Assembly: GCA_963971535.1 (NCBI GenBank)
Contig: OZ020586.1
Span: 70,712,048-70,776,047, forward strand
Direction: 5' to 3'
Length of the DNA: 64,000 nucleotides
From: Notolepis coatsorum
Lineage: Eukaryota; Chordata; Actinopteri; Aulopiformes; Paralepididae
Shown here piece after piece: positions 10,516 through 21,790 of the stretch. Positions within the stretch are counted from its first letter, which is position 1. Each line of letters starts with the position of its first letter. The translations under genes and the position numbers were made by a program. Below the pieces are notes generated by a model. That model saw only the letters and a program-made list of their open reading frames with translations. It was not told the DNA's origin and ran no database searches.

Positions 10516-13500
10516 ATGGAACCCAGTCAGCAACCCACAGCGAGGGCACTTGCCGAGGCATTAAACCGGTTTGCTCACTTCGGAGCACACTGTGTTGAAG
10601 ACGAACGCGCTTTAGGAACATTCATCACGGATTTCTTTCCGCAGAAGAAAAATCCAAAAAGAAACTCAGATTCTGGTTCAGAAGAAGAAGACAGTTGTGA
10701 CGAGTTAGAGGCAGATGATGATGATGGTGACAACACTATTGAAGACGAGGCAGAGCCAGAAAATGATGGTGATGGTGGTGATGGTGACAAAACTAACGGA
10801 TTTGAAGACGAGGCAGAGCCAGAATCTGATGATGGTGACAACACACCTAACGGATTTGGAGACAAGGTAGAACACGTAATGTGCGTTGTGGAAGTTGAAT
10901 CTGACGAGAACCACGAACGCCAAATGGAAAGACTTTTGCGATTTACTTGTAAATGCGTCCAGGTTGATAAAGAAAATGACATTCTTAATCGGCGGTCATG
11001 TATCACAAAATTGGACCGTGATGAAGTTTACACAAGGCGTTTTGAGATAGCGGCTCTCGAAGAGGATCATAAAGACTTGATTATTATGGCGCAGCTCCAG
11101 GCTTTTGGTCGAAAGTCAGAATGGACTATCGGAAATAAATCGTTTTCCAAAAAAAGACAACGTGCTTACACAAACTATTTCTTCGGGGCGATACAAATCT
11201 GCCGTGAAGCTTTCCTCTTCATCCACGGGTAAGTTATTATTATTGTCTATTTAAAACTAATATAGTACATCATGCCTATTTTTTTTTAAATGATAATAAA
11301 ATCTTGAAACTTGATTAGTCTTGTTTATTATCAGGGTCCCCCATTTTATTAAAACTAATTATAGTACATTATAGTAGAGTATAGTAGCATAGTATAGTAT
11401 AAAGTACCGGTACTTGACAGGTACCGGTACTTGTGATGATGATGATGATTGATGATGATGATCTAACTATCTCTCTCTGTCTCCACAATCATGTAGACTG
11501 GGTGTGGTACAGACAGGTACCGGTACTTGTGATGATGATGATGATTGATGATGATGATCTAACTATCTCTCTCTGTCTCCACAATCATGTAGACTGGGTG
11601 TGGTACAGACAGGTACCGGTACTTGTGATGATGATGATTGATGATGATGATGATCTAACTTCTCTGTCTCTGTCTCCACAATCATGTAGACTGGGTGTGG
11701 TACAGACAGGTACCGGTACTTGTGATGATGATGATCTAACTATCTCTCTCTCTGTCTCCCCCCCCCCCCCTCTTCTCTCCCAAGAATAGGTAAGGATCGC
11801 TTGATTGCAATAAGCAAACACATGTCAGAAAATGGCATGTGTCTTCGCACAAAAAAGCGATCACCACACAACAACAAGCATTGCATAAAATATGAAGATA
11901 TCGAAAAAGTAGTTCAATTTGTGTTGAATTATGCAGAAGATCATGCTGTTCACCTCCCTGGACGCCAGGCACACCAAAAGAACTTTACCGGTCAGCTGTT
12001 ACCATCTTGCGTCACGAAGGCATCTGTGTGGCGTTTATATACCAAGGCAATGCCAGTTGGTAGGTGTAAGCAAATCTTTGTCAAAGAAATAGGTCAAATA
12101 GGTCTTTGTCAAATAAAAACAAAGCTTGAAAATGAATGACATTGTGCTAACATGTGTTCTTATTAATCTTTCAGACCAGCGAGCAGTGGGCCTGTCCACA
12201 TTTAAGTCCCTCTGGAGGCAATTACTGAGTCATATCAGAGCAATCAAACCAATGTCTGATCTTTGCTGGGTGTGTCAGAAGAACAATTATCTGGTTAGTG
12301 AACATCACAGTGTTATGAACTTTGAACTGCAACTTCTGTATGAAAAGTGTTATACAAATACAGTTTATTATTATTAATATTAATCATCATTTACTTAACT
12401 TTTTTTTTTCAGATTTTCAAAAGTGCCAATCTGCCAGAGGCTGAGAAGTCTGCAAAGCTGAAGCAGCAGGAACAACATCTGGCGCATGTAACCTCAGAGC
12501 GGGCTGCCTACAAGGGCATGCTTAAAGCCGCCAAGGAGATCGGTGATGGTCTTTCTCTGGGTGGTCATGTGCCACCGGCAAGCAAGCCCTTGACAATGCA
12601 TTACAGTTTCGACTACGCTCAAAAGGTGACTACATACCAAGCCCTCTTTCACAACATCATGTTATAATTGTTATAACTACTGCATTGCTCCCTTTTTTTT
12701 CTTTCTAAAATCCTTATTCATTTATTGCAGGTGCACTACCCATCAGACCCCCTTCAACCAGGGCCCATGTACTTCTTGGCTCCACGCAAGTGCAGCATAT
12801 TCGGTGTTTGCTGTGAGGCGATTCCACGGCAAGTCAACTATTTGGTGGATGAGGGGATGGAGTCCAGCAAAGGTAGCAACGCCGTCATAAGCTACCTGCA
12901 CCACTTCTTCAAAGACCATGGTCTTGGGGAGACAGATGTTGACCTTCACTGTGACAACTGCAGTGGCCAAAACAAGAACAAGTACATGTTGTGGTACTTA
13001 GCGTGGCGAGCGCTACATGGTCTTCACCATCGTGTCAATCTCCACCTGCTGATTGTAGGCCACACAAAGTTTTCCCCGGACAGTTTCTTTGGGCTTCTCA
13101 AGCAGCGTTTCAGAAAGACCAAGGTGAACACTCTTGATGAGATTGCAGCAGTCGTAAGGGACAGCTCAGTGGCTGGAATCAACATACCACAGCTAGTGGG
13201 AAAGGAAGATGGCACTGTAATCGTGCAGTCCTACAACTGGCAGGAACATCTGGGGCCTTACTTCAAGCCACTGCCACAGATCAAGCAGTACCAGCACTTT
13301 AGGTGGGTGTGGTCACTGTGTGTTGTGTATTTACTGTAATTAATTATTCACACTTTAGTGCAAAGAATGTCATTGGTAAATGATACAAATGCATTGATAT
13401 TGTTATGTGCCCTGTACTAACGTTTCACTTTATTATTGCAGCTTTGATTCCAAGGAACCTGGTGTGGTTGTGGCAAAGATGTCTATTGATGGCGCTGAAA

Positions 13501-13703
13501 CCAGATTCCAGCTGCTCCGTGACGTCCGTGTCCTGCCGCCTATAGATGGACTTCCTGTGCTGCCACCACCGGGACTGGACTCTGCAAGACAACACTATCT
13601 GTTCCACAAGATCAGAGAGTTCTGTGATGAGGAAGCCCAGGACGTAACATGCCCGGCACCACCAGCCAAAATATCCAGCGGCGGTTCAAAAAGACCACGG
13701 TGA
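10516..13703 (+). CDS. Six-exon transposase-like gene (DUF7869-like family)
   Basis: Exons 10516-11228, 11785-12059, 12175-12293, 12413-12625, 12731-13302 and 13442-13703 join in frame into 717 codons plus a stop. All five introns are GT-AG with consistent phase. The start is the ATG in a strong CACCATGG context; an upstream in-frame TTG is unlikely. Residues 51-116 are very acidic. A CWVC pair lies at 360-363. The 430-570 core holds HYSFDYAQ (D437), CDNCSGQNKN (D515) and GHTKFSPD (D557), which I propose as an RNase H-like D/D/D centre. The C-terminus ends in a basic SKRPR. I recognise the core from large uncharacterised families in fish and cnidarians (DUF7869-type) but cannot name the transposon superfamily. 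Flanking self-derived repeats and a deleted derivative argue for a mobile element gene. There is no frameshift, so it may be active or recently active. A domesticated host gene is the alternative. Confidence 0.8.
11250..11372 (+). repeat. Copy of the gene's 3' end lying in intron 1
   Basis: 11291-11343 repeats the 3' UTR end 'aataaaatcttgaaacttga' followed by GTTTATTATCAGGGTCCC. It is bracketed by a partial direct duplication 'aaaactaatatagtacat' (11252) and 'aaaactaattatagtacat' (11350). It introduces an AATAAA (11295-11300) inside the first intron, which could cause premature polyadenylation. Confidence 0.7.
11417..11735 (+). repeat. ~96-bp tandem repeat in intron 1
   Basis: Three and a fraction units containing 'gacaggtaccggtacttgtg', a (GAT)n run and 'acaatcatgtagactgggtg'. 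The 118-codon frame across it is a repeat artefact. It ends in a C run just before the exon 2 acceptor. Confidence 0.88.
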
Positions 13704-13730
13704 TCATCTGGAGAGGCCATCAGAACATTG

Positions 13731-14270
13731 AACATTGACTTTAGCATGTCTATTTTTATCTCGTGTTATTTTAAATGCTAATAAAATCTTGAAACTTGAT
13801 TTTGTCTCTTGTTTATTATCAGGGTCCCTTTCACTACCACACTACAGAAGGTTAACCCTTTCACTACCACACTACAGAAGGTTAACCTTTCACTACCACA
13901 CTACAGAAGGTTAACCTTTCACTACCACACTACAGAAGGTTAACCCTTTCACTACCACACTACAGAAGGTTAACCTTTCACTACCAGACTACAGAAGGTT
14001 AACATTGACTTTAGCATGTCTATTTTTATCTCGTGTTATTTTAAATGCTAATAAAATCTTGAAACTTGATTTTGTCTCTTGTTTATTATCAGGGTCCCTT
14101 TCACTACCACACTACAGAAGGTTAACCCTTTCACTACCACACTACAGAAGGTTAACCTTTCACTACCACACTACAGAAGGTTAACCTTTCACTACCACAC
14201 TACAGAAGGTTAACCCTTTCACTACCACACTACAGAAGGTTAACCTTTCACTACCAGACTACAGAAGGTT
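13731..14270 (+). repeat. Perfect 270-bp tandem duplication after the gene
   Basis: 13731-14000 and 14001-14270 look identical by eye. Each unit carries the gene's distal 3' UTR with AATAAA, the GTTTATTATCAGGGTCCC end, and six ~29-bp minisatellite units built on 'tttcactaccacactacaga' and AAGGTTAAC. Confidence 0.93.
13780..13785 (+). terminator. Poly(A) signal of the six-exon gene
   Basis: AATAAA lies 77 bases after the stop codon. Identical signals recur at 14050 and 14399 in the downstream 3' UTR copies. Confidence 0.7.
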
Positions 14271-14450
14271 AACCTAGTTGTTGTGTCTTTCACTACCACA
14301 CTACATGTATTTACATCTAAATGCTTCTGGAGAGGCCATCAGAACATTGAACATTGACTTTAGCATGTCTATTTTTATCTCGTGTTATTTTAAATGCTAA
14401 TAAAATCTTGAAACTTGATTAAGTTTCTTGTTTATTATCAGGGTCCCTTT
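14271..14450 (+). mobile_element. Internally deleted derivative of the six-exon transposon
   Basis: 14271-14326 matches the leader at about 10372-10427. From 14327 the sequence matches the gene's 3' UTR from 13708 through AATAAA and the GTTTATTATCAGGGTCCC end. The join removes the equivalent of 10428-13707, that is the CRE, TATA-like box and entire coding region. This is the structure expected of a non-autonomous derivative. Confidence 0.85.
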
Positions 14451-14966
14451 CACTACCACTACCAGTCACCAGACTCATTTTAATAACAAAGAGCCTCAGA
14501 CTGGAAAGCTGCCAGGTGTTAATTGCCCTAGAGAGAGGGGGGCCATGGATTACAATGACTTCTGGGTAGTGTTGTAGTTGTTTCACTATTGTCACTGAAT
14601 AGCCTGCTCGTCTCTTGAAGGCTATTATCTCTGAATACGTTTTGTGATAATCACCATGAATCATAGGAAGTAGCTTGCAAAGTATCCCACCAAAATGTTC
14701 AAGTGATGGCTTATTTTGAAGGTATGAATCTGTACTTTCATAATATGTAAAAAAAAAAAAAATGAAGATCCCTCAACATGACCCTGAAGTCCATACCTGG
14801 GCACATTACTAGCCCAGAAAAGTACTACACTATAATATAGAATATAGATATAGCTCTACAAACAAGGTGACGCACTCCTATCTTTAAAGCGTGGCATAGC
14901 TACAACAGGACCTGGCTAATCCCTGGCAGTCGATGACTTAACAGAGATCCTAAAAGAAAATATATA
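14451..14966. other. No gene recognised
   Basis: Unassigned DNA with a short A run near 14749. Confidence 0.45.
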
Positions 14967-15446
14967 GGCGGTCAGGTGGCGTAGCGGAGATTGCGCTCGT
15001 CACCAATGCAAGAGGCTGCGGTCTCGACTCCCGGAGTCAGCATTGCCTTGGCTTGGGCTGATCGCTATACTAACTCGTTTGGCTGGGTTAGGGGGAGGGA
15101 AGCCGTAGGTGGGAAACTGGCGTTGTGGACAGTGATGCCTACAGGTCAGGTCTGGGCACTTGCTCAGCGGAGGCAGGACTTGAGGAAGGCAGCGTGACCT
15201 CCCATGCATTACACTTGACCAATGAGAGCCCTCGCTGCCAGGTGAGAAGAGAGCCACTGGCTGTCGCCGCACGTGTCGGAGGAAGCGTGCAGATACTTCA
15301 GGGTTCCCTTGTACCGACTAGTAGGAGAACATGCGCACAACAACCAGGTATGGGGAGGGGGGAATTGGCACAACGACTAAATTGGGACAGGGAGAAAACA
15401 GAGAAAAATCGGAGAAAGAGAGATACAAAAAAAATAAAATAATAAT
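14967..15446 (+). mobile_element. tRNA-derived SINE (family A, copy 2)
   Basis: Starts GGCGGTCAGGTGGCGTAGCGG-like with an A box, then a B-box-like GGTCTCGACTCC. It is collinear with 672-1128 through the 'gaattggcac' tail and ends in an A-rich run. A possible TSD AATATATA lies at 14959-14966 and 15447-15454, but the AT richness weakens it. Confidence 0.8.
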
Positions 15447-15529
15447 AATATATACATTTGAGGGGGAAGAAACTGTACATTAGGGTTGGGTGGGTGGGTG
15501 GATGGGGGGGGGGGGTTGTTTGGACATTT

Positions 15530-16985
15530 GAGGTGCTTTGGTACCATGAGGTGCAAGCATAGTCGTAGTACCCTTGAATGAGTTCTCCTGTTAGAGTCTT
15601 CAGGGTATTCTTGCTTACCAGAGAGGAGATCCGGTACAAGAATCTTGTTCGTTGGTTGACTTTTTTGATTACATTGGTTGTCATTTTGTCACAGCCTCTA
15701 GGATGTAGCCCAGTATGTAATTTCATCTTTCCTTGTGACAATATTGTCACCCACTGTAACAGAGAAGCCGTTGGCCTTGCTGAGTTTGTTATTTGATCCA
15801 AAGAGAATGGACTTTGTTTTACCCAGGTGTAATGATAGTTTGTTATCAGCGAGCCAGGTGCAGATTCTGACAAGTTCAGAGCTGAGGGCTTTTTCAACCT
15901 GCAACATGTCCCTGTCAGAGACCAGCAGGGCTGAGTCATCCGCGAACAGGAACAAGTTGCAGTCACAAGCTGATGACATTCATTAATTTTTTCCATGACT
16001 TTCGAGATGGATGTAAGAATAGAAACAAACCTGGGTCTAATTTGCTGCCTTTTTTGTGCAGGGGGGTCACTCTCGCAATTTTGAAGTCTTTGGGGACGTA
16101 TCCCTGTTTTATGGAGAGTTTTATTATGAGGGTGATGACTGGGGTGATGGCGGCTGCTGAGTCTCTGAGGAATTTGGAGGGGATATTGTCATGGCCAGTG
16201 GCCTTGTTAGGTTGAAGGGCGCTCAGTTTTTTGAGCACCTCATCTGTTGTTACCATTTTGAGTTTGAAGTTGTCTTTGCAGACCCCTAGGTTTTTGTAGA
16301 AGGCTAGGATGTGTTCTACCCCAAAATGCCCTGAGTGGGAGGGTAGTTTATTAACCAGTGTTGTGGCTATGTTTGTAAAGAAAATGTTTAAGTAATTGGC
16401 CACCTCCAGCTTGTCTGTGATGAGGGTGTTTTTCTCACATTGATGTTTGAAAATCTGTTTTTTAGTTTTTTACTGCAGCCTAGTTGGTTGTTGAGTAATT
16501 TCCAAAGTTCACAGGGTTTGTTTTTGTTTTCCTCAGTTTTGTCATTGATGACATTTCTTTTTGCCGATTTGATCATGGCGTTTACATCGTTTCTTAGTCT
16601 GTTTCTTTGTTGTTTGAGTTCAACCATGTGGGCTTGGAGGTCACTGCTCGAGCTTTTGGCAAGCTTTGACTGACTTTTATGAAGTTCAGAGCATTTTTTG
16701 TCTCTGGTTTTCATAGCGGTCAGTTTGTCTGAGTTCATCCATGGCTCAGTGCGGTTTTTAACCCTGGTGGATCTTAGGGGGGCCATGTTGTTTAGTATGG
16801 TTGAGAATTTGGTTTTGAATCCAAGCCATGTTTCTTCAACTAGTGTACCACTGAGCTCATCTGACCAGTCTAGGCTCTCCAGTTCTTGGTTAAAGGCCTC
16901 ACTAGAGTAGGTTTTGAGGTTCCTAGATGTGACTGTTTTGTGTTTTAGCTTTTTGCGAGTACAGAATATCATATAATACTAGATA
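15530..16985 (-). pseudogene. Degenerate LINE ORF2 (jockey-superfamily reverse transcriptase)
   Basis: Read on the minus strand, the 5' part (16388-16972) encodes a basic linker of the kind found between endonuclease and RT. Next (15963-16403) comes an RT N-terminal region with NKATGHDNIPSKFL and ARVTPLHKKGSKLDPG. Next (15698-15979) is the catalytic FADDS box and KLSLHLGKTKSILFGS, then a C-terminal piece (FLYRISSLVSKNTLKTLTG) in another frame. The RT palm between LDPG and FADD is largely missing and frames shift at least three times, so it is dead. The clade is L2/CR1-like by motif style; I cannot be more specific. Confidence 0.8.
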
Positions 16986-17349
16986 ATGACAGAGGTTTAA
17001 TTTTAAAATAAATTATTCCTTGATTGGAAAATGTGAATTTAATTTCTGTCTCCTCTGTTAAACCTGAACAAATCTACCCTTGCTGCTCATAACGCCTGTG
17101 TGACGTAAAGATGGAGCAGACAAATGAACAGAATCCCCAGAGAGGACCTGTGTGTCGACGCACGCTGCATATTTCATGAGCCGACCATCTATAGAGTGTA
17201 AGACAAGCCAAGCAAAAAGAGCTTCTATAGCGTGGCTATAACACAGTGATAACAGAGCTATCCAGAGCACACGCTAGTTCTTTAAATATTAACACTTGTA
17301 AAGGGGGTCAGAATGGTAGACAGTAGTAACCCTACTTAAAGGAACACAA
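16986..17349. other. No gene recognised
   Basis: Unassigned sequence. A minus frame at 17058-17270 has no recognisable domain. Confidence 0.4.
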
Positions 17350-17394
17350 GTCTTTTTGACATGTGGGTTCCAAGTCATTCTTCATAAAGGACCA

Positions 17395-17756
17395 GACCAA
17401 GGCGCCACCAAAAAGCTTCAATGCAGTGGCCCACCCGATCTCCAATCTACCAAAGTCAGCCTATGTCACCCCACTTCTCAGAGAGCTGCACTGGCTTCCC
17501 ATTTGCTGCACAAATCTGCTTCAAGGTTCTTGACCTGGCATACCATGCAGCGAGAGGAACGGCTCCCTCCTACCTCCGGTCAATGGTCTCTAACTAGTAA
17601 CTACACACCCTCAAGATCCCGACACTCTGCATCTTCTGGTCGCCTGAGACCCACTCCTATTCAAGCTCCTGGGGGGTCATCAAAAACGAAGCAGGTTATT
17701 TTCTGTCCTCGCTCTACGATGGTGGAACTTAGTCAGATAACTGACTAAATGTAAAT
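17395..17756 (+). pseudogene. L2 LINE ORF2 C-terminal fragment
   Basis: The translation in mixed frames gives the familiar L2 3' coding end (LPKSAYVTPLLRELHWLP-type, then SGRLRPTPIQAPGGSSK), and the end is 'gactaaatgtaaatg'. It is flanked by a 42-base direct duplication (17350-17391 and 17773-17814). It is broken by frameshifts. Confidence 0.75.
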
Positions 17757-17808
17757 GTACACGTAAATACCAGTCTTTTTGACATGTGGGTTCCAAGTCA
17801 CTCTTCTT

Positions 17809-18215
17809 AAAGGAACACGCCAACTTTTTGGGAAATTTGCTTATTTGCCATCTACCCTGGAGTTAGACAAGCAGATACATACCATTTTCTTCTCTGTGCA
17901 TGCATTAGGCTTAGGGAACAGCTGCACCGTTAGCCTAGCTTAGCGTCATTCACTGGAAGTAGGTGTGCCAGTGTAGCCTAATTCCCAACAGTCACCCCCA
18001 ATACACTCCAAATACAACTCCAAAACGTTCCTGTAAACATGTTGTGACCCGTGTATTTACCACGTTAAATTTCTTCTTTTTTTTATTAGACATTTTCGTT
18101 TTCTAAGCAGATATTATGCTCTGAACAATTTTTTGCCGTACACTGCTGCCTGGGCGCAGTGATTTCATAACCTCAAAAGCCCTGTTGTTTTTTGAAAAAC
18201 AGGGCTTTTGAGGTG
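17809..18215. repeat. Dispersed fish repeat ending in a hairpin
   Basis: Begins 'taaaggaacacgccaacttt', a phrase I know from MITE-like repeats common in teleosts. Near its end is a perfect stem, 18170-18186 (ACCTCAAAAGCCCTGTT) with 18198-18214. Its boundaries are uncertain. Confidence 0.45.
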
Positions 18216-18302
18216 GCCAATGAGCTGTGGTGTTATGCCATATGGTAAAACATGTCATGAATTATCACGAGACAGACAGATAGCTAGTAGGACTACACTC
18301 TT

Positions 18303-18386
18303 TTTTACACACACACGCACGCACGCGCACGCACACACACACACACACACACACGCCTACACACACACACACACACACACACACAC
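18303..18386. repeat. (CA)n microsatellite, interrupted
   Basis: CA and CGCA units, interrupted once by 'cgcctac'. Confidence 0.95.
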
Positions 18387-18455
18387 TGGGAAACGAACCC
18401 GGGACGACCGCTTCGTGACTCAGCGCGCTATATGGTGTGCTACTGGAGCGCCCCG
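18387..18455 (-). mobile_element. SINE family B fragment (copy a)
   Basis: The minus strand reads GGGGCGCTCCAGTAGCACAC, then the B-box-like GGGTTCGTTTCCC. The same head as at 20177. Only the tRNA-like head remains. Confidence 0.7.
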
Positions 18456-18913
18456 ACTTTGTTTACATTTGACAGCTTATGTACAGAGTTTGAACTGTTG
18501 TTGTGAAAATGATGTCTATCCTCCTGGATATCAACAGAATCAAGCCATGTCAGATATCCAATCTGCTTCTGTGGAGAGCTACTCTGGTTACCCTGATTGG
18601 CCCATCAGTCAGTCTGTCAGTCGTCGGTAGGTGTAAATGATATCAGCTAAGTAGTCCACAAACAAGCAATGAAAATAGTTTCCTACAATTTAGTTAATGT
18701 CAGTGGTTCAAAAACATCCACAGCAACTGTGACAATTTATTTAAAGCACCATTTTCCCATAGGCACATACAGTACAGTAGAAGAAACATGGCTCTTAAAA
18801 TATTAAGTCCTCTAATAATTCTGTTAATTATGTACTTTTTTATCATAACGGTTTATTTTTAAATGTCACCCAGAGCTGTAACTTGATGAAGTTCACTAGT
18901 ACCAGCAGGCAGC
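18456..18913. other. No gene; short repeat match
   Basis: 18560-18650 resembles 41325-41400 ('ctactctggttaccc'). Otherwise unassigned. Confidence 0.35.
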
Positions 18914-19096
18914 ATTTTACATTTACATTTAGTAATTTAGCTGACGCTTTTATCCAAAGCGACTTACAGTACAAGTCACTAAACAGCGTCAAACTTGAGT
19001 GCTACAGACTTGAGTGCATATAAAAAAAAAATGGTATACCTGTTCATCTTGTGTTCAAATGTATATGTGGTATTTCATTCTAAATCAATAAACTAT

Positions 19097-19229
<133 letters not shown>

Positions 19230-19968
19230 TAGCATAGTAGGTAATAATAGGTAAGGTAGATTCCTTAGTAAAAGATAGTACAATGGTTAGTATTTGTATA
19301 TATTTTTTATTATTTCAGATATTGATTGAAGAAGTGTGTTTTTAGTCTACGACAGAAAATTGGGTGGGTTTTGGCTGTCCTGACTGTGGTGGTAAGCGAG
19401 GACTGAGAATAGCCGGCTTCTCTTTGATGACCCCCTCGGAGCTCGGATTGGAGTAGGTCTGAGGCGGCCAGAAGATATACAGCGGAGAGGTCTTGAGGGT
19501 GTGTAGTTAGAGACCATTGACCAAAGGTAGGCGGGAGCCGTTCCCTTTGCTGCACGGTATGCCAGGTCAAGGACCTTGAAGCGGATTCGTGCAGCGATAG
19601 GAAAGCTAGTGTAGAAATGGGGTAACATGGGCTGACTTTGGTAGGTTGGAGATCAGGTGGGCCGCTGCGTTCTGTATGAGTTGAAGTGGCTTGGTGGCGG
19701 TAGTCAGTAGACCAGCTAGCAGTGCATTGCAGTAGTTGAGGCGAGACATGACTGTTGATTGCAGCAGTTGGCTTCTTTTGTCAGGAAGGGGCGGATCCTT
19801 CTGACGTTGCTCAGGAAGAATCTGCAGGTTCTGGTTGTTTTGCAGCAATGTGAGTGGAGAAGTTCAGTCAAGGACTACACCTCGGTTCTTGGCGGTTGGG
19901 GATGAAGCCACAACTACATTCCTCACTGTGATCAAAAGGAGGATTTGGCGGCAGGTGAAGTAAGTACG

Positions 19969-20177
19969 TTTTTTTTTTAAGATTTTATTTATAGCATTTT
20001 CAGCTTTTTTGGTCAACGCAGGATCTTTTGGCCACGCAGGACCGACAGAGGAGAGAGGGTGAAACGGGAGGAGAAGAGAGGAAGACATGCGGCATATGGC
20101 CACCGGGTCGGGGAATCGAACCCGGGGCGACCGCTTCGCGACTCAGCACGCTATGTGGTGTGCTACTGGAGCGCCCC
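19969..20177 (-). mobile_element. SINE family B (copy b), nested in the L2
   Basis: Minus-strand head GGGGCGCTCCAGTAGCACAC, B-box GGTTCGATTCCCC, body 'gccgcatgtcttcctctctt' and an A-rich tail. It splits the L2 coding remnant. AAGTAA lies on both sides as a possible short TSD. Confidence 0.85.
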
Positions 20178-20280
20178 AAAGTAACTGTTTTTCTTAGGTT
20201 CAGTTTGAGGTGGTTGGTCGTCATCCAGGAAAATGTCGGACAGGCAGGCCGAGATCCGCTCAGAGTCTTGGATATCTGAC

Positions 20281-20425
20281 CATCTATCTAGCAGCTGGTG
20301 AAGGTACCTAGTACGAACAGACAGCATCTAACTATCAGCTGGTGAAGGTGACTAGTAGGGCAGACAGCATCTAACTATCAGCTGGTGAAGGTGACTAGTA
20401 GAGCAGACAGCATCTAACTATCAGC
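20281..20425 (+). repeat. ~52-bp minisatellite, three units
   Basis: The unit contains 'tatcagctggtgaaggtgac' and 'cagacagcatctaac'. Confidence 0.85.
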
Positions 20426-20666
20426 TGTGAGACATGTGCTACATGTTGGATTAGCCAGATGACCCTGATTATTTACTGAACATGCCTCTCAGTGCCTCTG
20501 TATATCAGCATATGCGCCGCCGCTGGGTGAGCGACTTGAAATGTGCGTGTTGAAATGAACGGGCGGCCATCCTTCCTCCAGGTTATAGTACCACCATGGC
20601 TAGTACAGACTAGTCAATGTTAAACTCCCATAGCGACTGATCACACTGGCCCCATGACTTTGTTTA

Positions 20667-20820
20667 AATATTTTTTAATTATTATCTTTATTGGCGGTTT
20701 ACAGCTTTTTCTGGCCACGCAGGACCGATAGAGGAGAGAGGGAGAACGGGAGGAGAGGTAGGGAAGACATGCGGCAAATTGTTGCCGGGACTGGGAAACG
20801 AACCCGGGACGACCGCTTCG
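20667..20820 (-). mobile_element. SINE family B (copy c), 5'-truncated
   Basis: The same body as copy b, truncated after the B-box region. Flanked by a 12-bp TSD TGACTTTGTTTA at 20655-20666 and 20821-20832. Confidence 0.85.
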
Positions 20821-20843
20821 TGACTTTGTTTACATTTGACAGC

Positions 20844-21790
20844 TTAACACTTTAATCGCCGATGACGAGTTTAGACGTCATTCCTAGCCATGCTCATTCT
20901 GCCGAAGACGCCGTAACTCGTCTTAGATGTCAATATTTCCAAAATCTGTCATCGAAATCATATTTCCTTTCCGGAGCCCTGATATGTACTGGTGAGCTCC
21001 ACTCAACTGTCTAACGGTTCGAGAGCGCCATCTGGTGGCCGATCGGAGGGAGGGGCGCGCCAAACAGGAAGTGCCCATCCATATGTGCTCCGGGCACTCG
21101 CGATCGGTAGCCGGACTCCATCTCAACACACTGGATGATCAATCGCTCGCCCTAACTCAATAAACAACGTTATTTGGACGTATATAGTATTATACAACCT
21201 GGAAATGGTTCATCAGGATCAACATCCCATAATCGAAAACGGTCTACTCCACGCTGATCGTCCAACGGCGCGAGGAACATACGGTAAGATTCAGCGTTAT
21301 TTTCGAATGTATTCCATATAAACTGCTATGATGAACATATGACCCACTCTGGATGAATCATCTAACGCTGCCCACGGAATTATAAACGATCCCCCGCCCA
21401 TCCGGTCATCATCAGATCATACGTAGATCATTCTAGAAGTACGTCCAGTTGAAATTTTTCATCTCGCGCCGATCGCTACCAAACTGTATTTCATCATCAA
21501 TATAATGCATTTGGAGCTATAAATCACGTTCTGAAGAAAGCTGCAGAAAACGATAAAAACATACTTAAACTTTAGACCATATTTTAGTATGAATATGTGA
21601 ATGAAAACGTTTAACGTTGCTACACCCTGAACAATACATATAGGACATTGAATGGGCCATAATAATGGCAATGTAGCAATAGAATTTAAAAAGTTATAGC
21701 CCTGCAAAGAAGGGGAACTTCTCCATAGACAAATAGAGCTGGCGAGGGATGGTAAATTATGAATTTAACCCATGGCGATCAAAGTGTTAA
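20844..21790. mobile_element. piggyBac-like non-autonomous element, copy 1
   Basis: TTAA at both ends (20844-20847 and 21787-21790), with terminal inverted CACTTTAAT / TCAAAGTG. It is collinear over its length with 43798-44759; both share 'cgccatctggtggccgatcg' and 'gccctgcaaagaaggggaa'. No transposase frame. The 82-codon minus frame (21459-21707) is conserved in copy 2 only because the DNA is. Confidence 0.88.

Noticed and set aside
21459-21707. 82-codon hydrophobic minus frame conserved with 44428-44676
   Set aside because: It lies in two copies of a non-coding piggyBac-like element; AT-rich DNA homology alone explains it.
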